The translations under genes and the position numbers were made by a program. Positions 9,341-16,572 of a DNA stretch of 23,239 nt are shown here, piece by piece. Origin of the DNA: Gp7-AA10 sp035516895 (GTDB lineage: Bacteria > Acidobacteriota > Thermoanaerobaculia > Gp7-AA8); assembly GCA_035516895.1 (NCBI GenBank), contig DATIZY010000349.1:1-23239 (forward strand). Direction: 5' to 3'. Position 1 is the stretch's first letter; each line of letters starts with the position of its first letter. The notes beneath the pieces were generated by a model that saw nothing but the letters and a program-made list of their open reading frames with translations, was not told the DNA's origin and ran no database searches.

Positions 9341-10449
9341 TTCGAGATCGCGTCCAGAATCGTTTCGAGCTGCTGCAATCCGGTCTGCAGCAGAAACGTC
9401 GGCGCACGGCCATAGCTGCGCGATCCGACGAAGTAGTAGTTCGGCTCGCCCGATTCGAGGTCTTCCGGCCCGACACGCGGAACCGTGAGGCAATCGGTGA
9501 CATTCGAGATCGCTCGATAAAGGCGAGCGCCGCCTTCGGTGACGGGCGACGTCTCGATCGCGAGCTCGTTCGTGTGCGCGCTGTCGGGACGATAGCCGGT
9601 AAACGCTGCGATCGCGTCGAAGGCCGCGCGGCGGCCGCCGGTGAACGTGACCTCGAAGCAGCCGTTCTCCTCGATCGCGTCGACCATCGTGCGCCGCTCG
9701 ACGGCCATCGATTGCGCGAGATCATTCGCCTCGCTCGCGACGCGCTGGCGCTCGGGTAGCGGATCGTTGGCGATCTCCGCGACCGGCCGGCGATTCGCGG
9801 TGCGAACAGCCCACGTGACGTTCCCGACGGCCCTGGCGAGCTCCGCGATCGCGTTCGCGGCCGAGTGGCCGTGGCCGATGCGCAGCACGCGCTTTCCCGC
9901 GAGACTCGCGGCATCGAGATCGCGGAGGTATCGAATGACGCGCGATCGCAGGCGCATTTCGCCGCGCGCGGGCAGGCCGCCGGCCCCGAAGGGCCGTGGC
10001 ACCAGGTATCCGCCGCTCGCGTCGAGCACGACATCCGCTTCGACGACCTCCTCGCCATCCTGGTTCTCGATGAGGAGGCGAAACGGTCTCTCGCGGCGCA
10101 GTGGATGGCCGGCGTAATCTCCTCGCGTCAGGCCGCGGCGGGCGACAGCGACGACACGCGAGCGCGTTCGAATGGTCTTTCGCAGCGGCTCGCGTCGCGC
10201 GATGCCGGCGAGCAGATCCGCGAATTCCGGCCCGGTCAGCAGCGCTTCGTCGTCGACTCCGCCGACTATTCGGCGCATCGAAGGCGAGACGTTCATCCGC
10301 AGCGGCGTGAAGAAACGCGTGTTACCCCACGTTCGCAGCGACGATCCGATCTCATCCCGCTCGAAGACGGCGACGTCGTGGCCGCGCTCGATTGCGCCTA
10401 ACGCTGCGGCGAGGCCCATCGGCCCCGCGCCGATGACGGCGACTCGCAT
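9337..10449 (-). CDS. FAD/NAD(P)-binding oxidoreductase (TrxB/FMO-like two-dinucleotide-fold protein)
   Basis: A 370-residue flavoprotein. The N-terminal FAD-binding Rossmann motif is VIGAGPMGLAAALGAIERG (5-23), followed by an acidic strand-end (VFERDEIG). A second nucleotide-binding motif RIGHGHSAANAI lies near 190, as in thioredoxin reductase-like and flavin monooxygenase-like proteins. A late FAD-contacting segment FTGYRPDS is visible. No CxxC redox pair was found, so it is not a classical thioredoxin reductase; it could supply electrons to the radical SAM enzyme or oxidise the pathway substrate. It starts 3 nt after the peroxidase-like gene and its stop overlaps the next start. The role in this cluster is inference. 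Confidence 0.85.
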   Translation of the reverse strand: MRVAVIGAGPMGLAAALGAIERGHDVAVFERDEIGSSLRTWGNTRFFTPLRMNVSPSMRRIVGGVDDEALLTGPEFADLLAGIARREPLRKTIRTRSRVVAVARRGLTRGDYAGHPLRRERPFRLLIENQDGEEVVEADVVLDASGGYLVPRPFGAGGLPARGEMRLRSRVIRYLRDLDAASLAGKRVLRIGHGHSAANAIAELARAVGNVTWAVRTANRRPVAEIANDPLPERQRVASEANDLAQSMAVERRTMVDAIEENGCFEVTFTGGRRAAFDAIAAFTGYRPDSAHTNELAIETSPVTEGGARLYRAISNVTDCLTVPRVGPEDLESGEPNYYFVGSRSYGRAPTFLLQTGLQQLETILDAISK

Positions 10450-10452
10450 CGC

Positions 10453-10782
10453 TCAGTCGTTCCTCGCAATCGTGTTGCACGACTGCACCCAGTGCGCGAT
10501 CGTGCCGCCGCCGCGAATCACCGCCGCGACATTCACCGCCTCGGCCATTTCCTCGGGGCTGATGCCCGAGGTCAGGCAAGCGGTGGAGTACGAGTCGATG
10601 CAGTAGGGCTCCTGAATCGCGAACGCCACCGCGAGCGCAATCAGCTTTTTCGTCCGCTCGTCGAGTGCGCCTTTCTGCATCGTGGTCGAATACCAGTTCA
10701 GAAAAAGATCGAACAGCTTCGGATTCGTTTTCGCGATCTCGCCGAACCTCGCGAGATCCTCGGACATGTAGTAACTCGGCAT
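10453..10782 (-). CDS. AhpD/carboxymuconolactone decarboxylase-like, 'arsenosugar-associated peroxidase-like' protein
   Basis: A 109-residue all-helical protein. GALDERTKKLIALAVAFAI (38-56) and EEMAEAVNVAAVIRGGG (77-93) are typical of the AhpD/CMD fold. It closely resembles the small family annotated as arsenosugar biosynthesis-associated peroxidase-like proteins, with PYCIDSYSTACL at 59-70. Relatives I recall have CPYC here; this protein has E58-P-Y-C61, so the CxxC redox pair is incomplete, although C69 and C102 could serve as partner. Start at 10782 is supported by AAGGAGAG upstream. It sits 3 nt before the flavoprotein and 39 nt after the DUF2064 gene. Activity is unproven. Confidence 0.8.
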   Translation of the reverse strand: MPSYYMSEDLARFGEIAKTNPKLFDLFLNWYSTTMQKGALDERTKKLIALAVAFAIQEPYCIDSYSTACLTSGISPEEMAEAVNVAAVIRGGGTIAHWVQSCNTIARND

Positions 10783-10821
10783 GCGAGCTCTCCTTCGATC
10801 GCGATGGATCAGAGCGGGCCG

Positions 10822-11409
10822 TCAGCCGAGCGGAGGGGCGCGCGGGCTCTCGATGCGATTGATTTGTTTGCGGGGCGGCTTCAGCCGGCCGGCGACGGGC
10901 TGAGGCCGCTCCTCACACAGAATCGCGTAGAAATCGTGAATCGTGTCGACGTCGCGGGTCACCGGCAGTTCGTGCACCGACTCGAAATAGGCGCGGCACA
11001 AATCAGCGACGCCGCGATCGCGCTGCCGGAACTGCGACAGCAGATCGCGCGCCGGCGAGCCGAGGCCGATGAGGTTCACGCCGCCGTCGCGAGCGGGCGC
11101 GATCACCGGTCGTCCGCATTCGATCGATCGAAAAGCCGCCTCGAGATCGACGGCCGGCACGTCTATACCTGTCAGTACTATAGCTGTGTAACCGCGGGCG
11201 AACGCGTCATCGGCCGCGTTGGCCAGCCGCTCGCCGAACGTCCTGCCCTTCTGCTCGACGCGCAGCACCACGGCATGCGCCGCACGCGCGGCGCGTTCCC
11301 ACGCCGCGACATGCGATCGAAACAGCGCCGCGGCGCGGTCGATGGGCAGCTTCTTCGCGATGGCCTCGCGCTCGGGCGAGCGCGCGAAGATCACGATCGC
11401 TCGTGACAT
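10822..11409 (-). CDS. DUF2064 / TIGR04282-type glycosyltransferase-like protein
   Basis: A 195-residue GT-A-like nucleotidyl/glycosyl-transferase-fold protein. It begins MSRAIVIFARSP, matches the family with GRTFGERLANAADDAF and VLTGIDVPAV, and has APARDGGVNLIGL where relatives have DGGYYLIGL. The usual V-K-T-R nucleotide-binding loop after the first strand is not recognisable, so donor specificity may differ. Databases often label the family arsenosugar biosynthesis glycosyltransferase, but many members have no link to arsenic. The ATG at 11409 has TAGACT only 6 nt upstream (11421-11416), a leaderless arrangement. It is the first gene of the minus-strand radical SAM cluster and diverges from arcA by 36 bp. 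Confidence 0.8.
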   Translation of the reverse strand: MSRAIVIFARSPEREAIAKKLPIDRAAALFRSHVAAWERAARAAHAVVLRVEQKGRTFGERLANAADDAFARGYTAIVLTGIDVPAVDLEAAFRSIECGRPVIAPARDGGVNLIGLGSPARDLLSQFRQRDRGVADLCRAYFESVHELPVTRDVDTIHDFYAILCEERPQPVAGRLKPPRKQINRIESPRAPPLG

Positions 11410-11415
11410 CGGGCG

Positions 11416-11436
11416 AGTCTACTCCAACGGTAGAAT
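11416..11436. promoter_or_regulatory. Divergent -10-like hexamers in the 36-bp DUF2064/arcA intergenic region
   Basis: The minus strand has TAGACT (11421-11416), 6 nt before the DUF2064 ATG. The plus strand has TAGAAT (11431-11436), 9 nt before the arcA ATG. No SD sequence precedes either start. Both genes would produce leaderless or nearly leaderless mRNAs; any -35 boxes would fall inside the opposite gene. Confidence 0.45.
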
Positions 11437-11445
11437 GCCGCGGGC

Positions 11446-12717
11446 ATGCGCCTGAATGTCACCAGCGAAATCGGCAAGCTGAAGCGCGTCCTCGTCCATC
11501 TGCCCGGACGCGAGATCGACGTGATGGTCCCGCCGATGATGACGCAGCTGCTGTTCGACGACATCCTCTTCGGCCAGGTCGCGCGCGAGGAACACCGCCG
11601 CTTCCAGCAGCTCATGCGGTATGTGGCCGAGGAGGTGTACGACGTTCAGGATTTGCTGGAGGAAGTGTTCGAGGACGAGGCGGCGAAGCGCGAGATCGTT
11701 CACGATTTCGCGAAGCGCAACAAGCTGAGCCGTCGTCTTCTGTCGTTTCTCAACGAGCAGCGGCCCGCCGCGCTCGCCGAGGTGCTGATCGGCGGACTGC
11801 CGCGCGAGCGCGAAGGCTCGGGCGAGCTGCCGAAGTTCGATCTCTTCCCGGTGCCGAATTACTTCTTCACACGCGACCCGCAGGTGGTCCTCGGATCCGG
11901 CGTGATTCTCTGCGGCATGGCGACGCAGGCGCGGCGGCGCGAAGCGCTGCTGTCGAAATACGTCTTCGAACATCACCCCGCGTTTCGCGAAAGCTGCCTG
12001 TTCAAAGTCGATTTCATGGCCGGCGATGCGCCCGAGCGGCCGCCGCGGCGCAACTGGCCGACGCTCGAGGGCGGCGATCTTCTCGTCGCGCGCCAGGACC
12101 TCCTGATCGTCGGTCAGACCGAGCGCACGAATGCCGCTGCGATCAAGCAGCTCGCGAAATCGCTGCGGGAAGTCGGATCGGACGTGACCACGGTCGTCGT
12201 CGTCGAGCTTCCGAGGCAACGCTCGTTCATGCATCTCGACACGGTGTTCACGTTCACGAGCGCCCACGAATGCCTGATCTATCCACCGGTGATTCTGCCG
12301 GGCGGCAGCCAGGCGGCGAAGGTGACGACGATCGACCTCACGCGAAAATCGATCTCGTACGCGTCGCAGAAATCGCTGCTCGCGACGCTGCGGCGCCACG
12401 GCTTCGATCTCGAGCCGATCTACTGCGGCGGCAAGAAGGCGGTTGATCAGCAGCGCGAGCAGTGGACCGACGGAGCGAACGCATTCACGCTCGCGCCGGG
12501 GATCGTCATGCTTTACGAGCGCAACCTGCGGACCGCGGAGGAGCTCGCGTCGCATGGCTATCACATCGTGTACGAAGATGATTTGCTGTTAGGCCGCGCC
12601 GAGCTCGAGACGTGGACGAAGAAAAAATACGCGATTCAGGTGCAGGGACACGAGCTGTCGCGGGCGCGCGGCGGTCCGCGCTGCATGACGATGCCGCTGG
12701 AACGGGACGACGTTTAG
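11446..12717 (+). CDS. arcA: Arginine deiminase
   Basis: Hydrolyses L-arginine to L-citrulline and ammonia in the cytosol, the first step of the arginine deiminase pathway. All guanidine-modifying enzyme motifs are present in 423 residues: FTRDP, TLEGGDLL, the HLDT catalytic His-Asp motif, DGANAFTLAPG and RGGPRCMTMP with the nucleophile Cys413 close to the C-terminus, as in Pseudomonas ArcA (about 418 residues). The start at 11446 gives the normal N-terminus (MRLNVTSEIGKLKRVLVH). Carbamate kinase follows after 99 bp on the same strand, but the ornithine carbamoyltransferase gene (arcB) and arginine/ornithine antiporter are not in the window. Confidence 0.96.
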   Translation: MRLNVTSEIGKLKRVLVHLPGREIDVMVPPMMTQLLFDDILFGQVAREEHRRFQQLMRYVAEEVYDVQDLLEEVFEDEAAKREIVHDFAKRNKLSRRLLSFLNEQRPAALAEVLIGGLPREREGSGELPKFDLFPVPNYFFTRDPQVVLGSGVILCGMATQARRREALLSKYVFEHHPAFRESCLFKVDFMAGDAPERPPRRNWPTLEGGDLLVARQDLLIVGQTERTNAAAIKQLAKSLREVGSDVTTVVVVELPRQRSFMHLDTVFTFTSAHECLIYPPVILPGGSQAAKVTTIDLTRKSISYASQKSLLATLRRHGFDLEPIYCGGKKAVDQQREQWTDGANAFTLAPGIVMLYERNLRTAEELASHGYHIVYEDDLLLGRAELETWTKKKYAIQVQGHELSRARGGPRCMTMPLERDDV

Positions 12718-12816
12718 ATCGTCGTTCGGAGCGTAGCGTGGAAGCGATGAGTGGCCCCGCTTCGTGAGCCGCCCAACCTCCCACGTCCTTCCCCATTCGT
12801 TATGCTCGGGGTCAGG
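12718..12816. repeat. Probable dispersed intergenic element between arcA and arcC
   Basis: This 99-bp spacer is built from GAGCG-like and GGGG/CCCC-type words (for example CCCC-gagcataacgaat-GGGG on the minus strand, 12811-12791). Its minus-strand beginning GTCATCCTGACC resembles a class of dispersed elements I know from high-GC genomes. It supplies the TATGCT hexamer (12801-12806) and weak GGGG ribosome site for arcC. Repetitiveness cannot be tested inside this window. Confidence 0.35.
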
Positions 12817-13776
12817 ATGACACAGGATCGCACGCTCGCCGTGATCGCTTTCGGCGGCAACGCTCTGCTGCGGCCCGAGGACCGCGGCACGCACGAGGAG
12901 CAGGTCGGGCGCGCCAAACAGGCCGCGCGCTGGCTCGCGGAGCTCGTCACACGCGGCTACCGGCTGCTCGTCGTGCACGGCAACGGTCCGCAGGTCGGCA
13001 ACATCCTCGTGCAGGCCGAAGAGGCGTCGACGAAAATTCCGCCGCAGTCGCTCGACATCGCCGTCGCGCAGACCGAGGGCTCGATGGGTTTCCTGCTGCA
13101 GCAGGCGATCCGAAACCGGCTCGAGAGCACCGGATCGAACGCCCAGGTCGCGACGGTGCTGACCGAAGTGCAGGTCGATCCAAACGACCCCGCGTTCAAA
13201 CGGCCGACAAAACCGATCGGGCCGTTCTTCACGCGCTACCGCGCCGAAGCGCTCGAGCGCGACCTCGGCTGGACCATGCGGGAGGATGCCGGCCGCGGAT
13301 GGCGGCACGTCGTCCCGTCACCGCGTCCGCTGAAGATCCTCAACCTCGAGCTCGTCTCGCACATGCTCGGCTGGGCCGACGTCGTGATCGCCGCGGGAGG
13401 CGGTGGAATCCCGGTGGTGCACGGCCGCGACGGTCAGTGGCGCGGAATCGAAGCGGTCATCGACAAGGACTACGCGTCGTCGCTGCTCGCCGTGCAGCTC
13501 AAAGCGACTCTGTACGTGATTCTCACCGGCGTCGCGCACGTCTCGATCGACTTCGGCAAAGCGACGGAGAGGCCGGTCCATCGCATGACCGCCGCCGAAG
13601 CGGAGAAGCATCTGCGCGAGGGACAATTTCCCGCCGGTTCGATGGGACCGAAGATCGAGGCGGCGGTTCAATTCGCGCTCGGCAGCGGCGGCGAGGTGCT
13701 CATCACCGACGTCGAACATCTTCGAGAGGCGCTCGAAGGCCGCGAAGGCACGCGCATCGTGGAGGGTCGAACATGA
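12817..13776 (+). CDS. arcC: Carbamate kinase
   Basis: Interconverts carbamoyl phosphate plus ADP with carbamate plus ATP; in the arginine deiminase pathway it harvests ATP. The 319-residue protein has the amino-acid-kinase fold motifs FGGNALL near the N-terminus, VHGNGPQVGN, the substrate-lid region FTRYRAEALERDLGW, AAGGGGIPVV and DKDYASSLLAVQL. Length is normal (about 310). I chose ATG 12817 over ATG 12802: it directly precedes the conserved first strand (TLAVIAFGGN) and lies 10 nt after TATGCT. The stop overlaps the next start as ATGA, coupling it to the SnoaL-like gene. Confidence 0.95.
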   Translation: MTQDRTLAVIAFGGNALLRPEDRGTHEEQVGRAKQAARWLAELVTRGYRLLVVHGNGPQVGNILVQAEEASTKIPPQSLDIAVAQTEGSMGFLLQQAIRNRLESTGSNAQVATVLTEVQVDPNDPAFKRPTKPIGPFFTRYRAEALERDLGWTMREDAGRGWRHVVPSPRPLKILNLELVSHMLGWADVVIAAGGGGIPVVHGRDGQWRGIEAVIDKDYASSLLAVQLKATLYVILTGVAHVSIDFGKATERPVHRMTAAEAEKHLREGQFPAGSMGPKIEAAVQFALGSGGEVLITDVEHLREALEGREGTRIVEGRT

Positions 13777-14471
13777 TCCATTTCTTCGTGGCCGCAGCGA
13801 TCGCGGTCGCCGGCAACAACGTGTCTGCTGTGCTTCAGAAGCAAACGCAGGAGCTCGTCGATGCGATCGCGGCCGGCGACAGATCAGTCTGGGAGAACCT
13901 CCTCGACGACGGCGCGATGATCACGACCGAGGACGGCCTGTTGCAGACGAAGCGCGAGATGCTCGAGAGTCTGCATCCGCTCCCGGCCGGCGTGTCGGGG
14001 AAAATCGAGGTCACCGATTTCCGCGTCGCTGACCATGGCAGGGTCGCAATTGCGAACTACGTTCTCGACGAGCACGAGAACTATCACGGCCACGCACTGC
14101 ATTGTCAGTACCGCGTCACCGACACGTGGCAGCAGGGTGTGAACGGGTGGCGGCTCATCGCTTCACAAGTCCTCGCGTTGCGCGCGGACCCGCCGAGCGT
14201 TTCACTCAGCGAAGCGCAAGCGGACGAGTACGCCGGCCGCTACGCGCTGACTCCGGAGATCTCGTACGAGATCCGGCGCGATGGCGAAAAGCTCGAGGGT
14301 CGGCGTGGCGGCGGCACATGGGAGCCGCTGCTCGCCGAGGCTCCCGACGTTCTCTTCGTGCCGGGGGAAGTACGCTATCGAAAAGTCTTTCTGCGCGATG
14401 CGGCGCACAGGATCACCGGATTCGCCGATCGCCGCGAAGCGTGGGACCTCGTGTGGAAGCGCGTGCAGTAA
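13773..14471 (+). CDS. Exported SnoaL/DUF4440-like (NTF2-fold) protein
   Basis: A 232-residue protein with a short hydrophobic N-terminus (HFFVAAAIAVAG) that looks like a signal peptide. It is followed by an NTF2-like domain (about 20-140: QELVDAIAAGDRSVWENLLD, then ITTEDGLLQTKREML, then a closing GWRLIASQV). A C-terminal domain (about 150-232, DEYAGRYALTPEISYEIRRD) resembles the small beta-barrel often appended to such proteins and to beta-lactamase-like hydrolases. Such proteins may bind small ligands; no catalytic set is evident. The ATG at 13773 overlaps the arcC stop and has GGAGGG at 13761-13766. Its end is 4 nt from the convergent DUF971 gene, leaving no room for a terminator. Confidence 0.75.
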   Translation: MIHFFVAAAIAVAGNNVSAVLQKQTQELVDAIAAGDRSVWENLLDDGAMITTEDGLLQTKREMLESLHPLPAGVSGKIEVTDFRVADHGRVAIANYVLDEHENYHGHALHCQYRVTDTWQQGVNGWRLIASQVLALRADPPSVSLSEAQADEYAGRYALTPEISYEIRRDGEKLEGRRGGGTWEPLLAEAPDVLFVPGEVRYRKVFLRDAAHRITGFADRREAWDLVWKRVQ

Positions 14472-14475
14472 AAAC

Positions 14476-14772
14476 CTATCCGCGTTCGCGAAGCCGGTCG
14501 AAGGTCCAGATGCCGTAGTTGTGGCCGTCGGCCCAATTCGGCTGCAGGGCGTAATTTCCGATCGGGGTGACGCTGAGCAGCTGGAACGACAGCGGCGTGT
14601 AATGCGGCTTCGGTCCCATGGCCATCCGGCCGAAGAGGTCCGGTTCTCCCGAGCAGCCCGCGCACGGGCACGCGCGGCGCAGCGCTTCGAGCGGATAGTA
14701 TGATTCGTGGCCGTCGTCCCACACGACGACGAGCTCGTTGCCGAGCACTTGCCATGATGCCGGTCGCGCCAT
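14476..14772 (-). CDS. DUF971 (GBBH-like N-terminal domain) protein
   Basis: A 98-residue single-domain protein of the DUF971 family, related to the N-terminal domain of gamma-butyrobetaine hydroxylase. Family marks are VVWDDGHESYYPLEALRRAC, a Cys-rich CPCAGCSG (35-42), a central TPLSFQLLSVTPIGNYAL and NWADGHNYGIWTF near the end. Members often sit next to iron-sulfur or Mrp/ApbC genes, but no such neighbour is present here and the function is unknown. The start at 14772 has no SD: a pyrimidine-rich arm of the 14777-14849 inverted repeat precedes it. Confidence 0.85.
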   Translation of the reverse strand: MARPASWQVLGNELVVVWDDGHESYYPLEALRRACPCAGCSGEPDLFGRMAMGPKPHYTPLSFQLLSVTPIGNYALQPNWADGHNYGIWTFDRLRERG

Positions 14773-14776
14773 TCAG

Positions 14777-14849
14777 AAGGATGAAGGAGGAAGGATGAAG
14801 GATGAATGACGTTCGCAATTCATCCTTCTGCCTTCATCCTTCATCTTTC
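14777..14849. repeat. Large intergenic inverted repeat made of AAGGATGAA words
   Basis: The left arm (14777-14806) carries three tandem copies of a GGATGAA-type word; the right arm (14819-14849) carries the complementary TTCATCC words. The 12-base centre is TGACGTTCGCAA. The innermost 9-11 bp pair perfectly and the remainder pairs with mismatches. The element fills almost the whole 82-bp divergent spacer between the DUF971 gene and truA, and places a CT-rich sequence directly before both start codons. Confidence 0.8.
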
Positions 14850-14854
14850 CGAAC

Positions 14855-15634
14855 ATGCCGACGTACAAACTAACGATCGAGTACGACGGATCTCGCTACT
14901 CCGGTTGGCAGGCGCAGGGTAACACGCCGAAAACGATCCAGGGCCGGCTGCTCAAAGCCGCGCGCGACGTCCTCGGCGACGTCGACATCGGCGGCGCCGG
15001 ACGCACGGACGCCGGCGTTCACGCTGCCGGGCAGGTGGCGCATCTTCGAACGGACAAGAATATCGATCCGACCACGATGATGCGGAAGATCAATGATCTG
15101 TTGCCGCATGACATCGCAATCGTCGGCGTCTCGCGCGCAAGCGACCGGTTTCACGCGCGGCACGACGCCGTCTCCCGCGTGTACCTTTACCAGATCGCCA
15201 CGCGTCGCACCGCGTTCGCCAAATCGTTCGTCTGGTGGATCAAAGACCGCCTCGATCTCGAGCGCATGCGCGAGGCTGTGGGTCGAATCGAAGGCCGCCA
15301 CGATTTCAGCGGATTCACGGACCGCCGCCTGAAACAGGAAGAGTCGCGCATCGTGGTGGTCGAATCGTGCGAGCTCGCGGTCAGCGACGATTTGATTCTG
15401 TTCCGCATCGCCGCTTCGCACTTTCTGTGGAAGATGGTGCGCAAGCTCGTCGCGTTTCTCGTCGAGATCGGCCGCGGCGCGCTGACGGCGAGCGATCTCG
15501 ATGCGCGGCTCCACGCGGATGCGGAGCCGTTTCTGCCGACCGCGCCGCCGTCCGGACTGTTTCTCGAAGCGATCACATACGGCGAGACATTCAACCGGCC
15601 CCTTGCGCCGATCGTTCCGGTGCTGCGCACATGA
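14855..15634 (+). CDS. truA: tRNA pseudouridine(38-40) synthase
   Basis: Converts uridines 38-40 in the tRNA anticodon stem-loop to pseudouridine. The 259-residue protein has the family opening TYKLTIEYDGSRYSGWQAQ, the catalytic GRTDAGVHA motif with nucleophile Asp52, SRVYLYQI, HDFSGFTD and the late HFLWKMVRKLVAFLVEIGRG helix. Length and start are normal. No ribosome site precedes the ATG; the upstream bases are the CT-rich arm of the inverted repeat. The stop overlaps the thiL start (ATGA). Confidence 0.96.
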   Translation: MPTYKLTIEYDGSRYSGWQAQGNTPKTIQGRLLKAARDVLGDVDIGGAGRTDAGVHAAGQVAHLRTDKNIDPTTMMRKINDLLPHDIAIVGVSRASDRFHARHDAVSRVYLYQIATRRTAFAKSFVWWIKDRLDLERMREAVGRIEGRHDFSGFTDRRLKQEESRIVVVESCELAVSDDLILFRIAASHFLWKMVRKLVAFLVEIGRGALTASDLDARLHADAEPFLPTAPPSGLFLEAITYGETFNRPLAPIVPVLRT

Positions 15635-16572
15635 CCGAAGCCGAGATCATCGAACGCATTCGCCAGCTCTTTCCGCAGCGTGGGGCAAAGATCGGCATCG
15701 GTGACGATGCCGCGGTCGTCGGCGAGCAGGCGATCACAGTCGACATGCTCATCGAGGACGTCGATTTCAAGCGCAGCGATCCGGTCGAGACGATCGCGCG
15801 CAAGAGCCTCGTCGTGAATCTCTCCGACCTCGCGGCGATGGGCGCGATCCCGGCCTACGCGGTCGTTGCGCTCGGCCTTCCGCCGTGGTTGCTGGAGAAG
15901 ATCGATCCGTTCCTGCGCGCGCTCGCCGATTGCGCGCGGAAGTACGACATCGATCTCGTCGGCGGCGATCTGTCGCGCGCGGAGAAAGCTGTCATCGCGA
16001 TCACCGCGACCGGCTGGATCGAGAAGCGTCCGCTGCTCCGAAGCGGCGCGAAACCCGGCGACCGCATCTTCGTTTCGCGTCCGCTCGGCGCATCGCAGGC
16101 CGGGCTGCAGATGCTGCGGCAGCCGCCGCCGGGCGAGCTGCCGTACGCGCTGCGCGAGTTCGTCGAGTCGGCGATCGCGCGCCATCTCGATCCGGAGCCG
16201 GAAGTGCAGTTAGGCGTCGCGCTGGCGTCGATCGATGCGGTCAGCGCGTGCATCGACATCTCCGACGGCCTGTCGACCGACTTGCATCATCTCTGCGACG
16301 CGTCGGGTGCCGGCGCCGACATCGAGCGCGCGCGCATTCCCGTTTTTCCGGACCTCGAGCGCGCCGGTCCGCTCCTCGGCATCGACGTCCGTCACGCGGT
16401 GCTCGACGGCGGCGAGGAGTTCGCGCTGCTCTTCACATCGACGCTGCGCGAATCGGAGCTCAGCTCGCGCGTCGGGCGGCCGGTGTACGCGATCGGAAGG
16501 ATCGTCGCGGAGAGAAGCGTGCGCATCGATGGCGCACCGCTCGCGGCCGGCGGATTCAATCACTTCGCGTGA
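15631..16572 (+). CDS. thiL: Thiamine-monophosphate kinase
   Basis: Phosphorylates thiamine monophosphate to the active cofactor thiamine diphosphate using ATP, the last step of thiamine biosynthesis. In 313 residues the PurM/ThiL-superfamily motifs are complete: IGIGDDAAVV, TVDMLIEDVDF, VVNLSDLAAMGA, VGGDLSR, CIDISDGLSTDL and LDGGEEFALLFT; the Asp-rich loops bind Mg-ATP. It begins inside the truA stop codon, so the two genes are translationally coupled. The 3' end overlaps the convergent DUF1772 gene by 13 bp. No THI riboswitch or other thi gene is visible nearby. Confidence 0.96.
   Translation: MTEAEIIERIRQLFPQRGAKIGIGDDAAVVGEQAITVDMLIEDVDFKRSDPVETIARKSLVVNLSDLAAMGAIPAYAVVALGLPPWLLEKIDPFLRALADCARKYDIDLVGGDLSRAEKAVIAITATGWIEKRPLLRSGAKPGDRIFVSRPLGASQAGLQMLRQPPPGELPYALREFVESAIARHLDPEPEVQLGVALASIDAVSACIDISDGLSTDLHHLCDASGAGADIERARIPVFPDLERAGPLLGIDVRHAVLDGGEEFALLFTSTLRESELSSRVGRPVYAIGRIVAERSVRIDGAPLAAGGFNHFA

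Noticed and set aside
14777..14849. CRISPR array or transposon end
   Set aside because: Words of 7-9 bp without unique spacers, no cas genes, no transposase and no target-site duplication.
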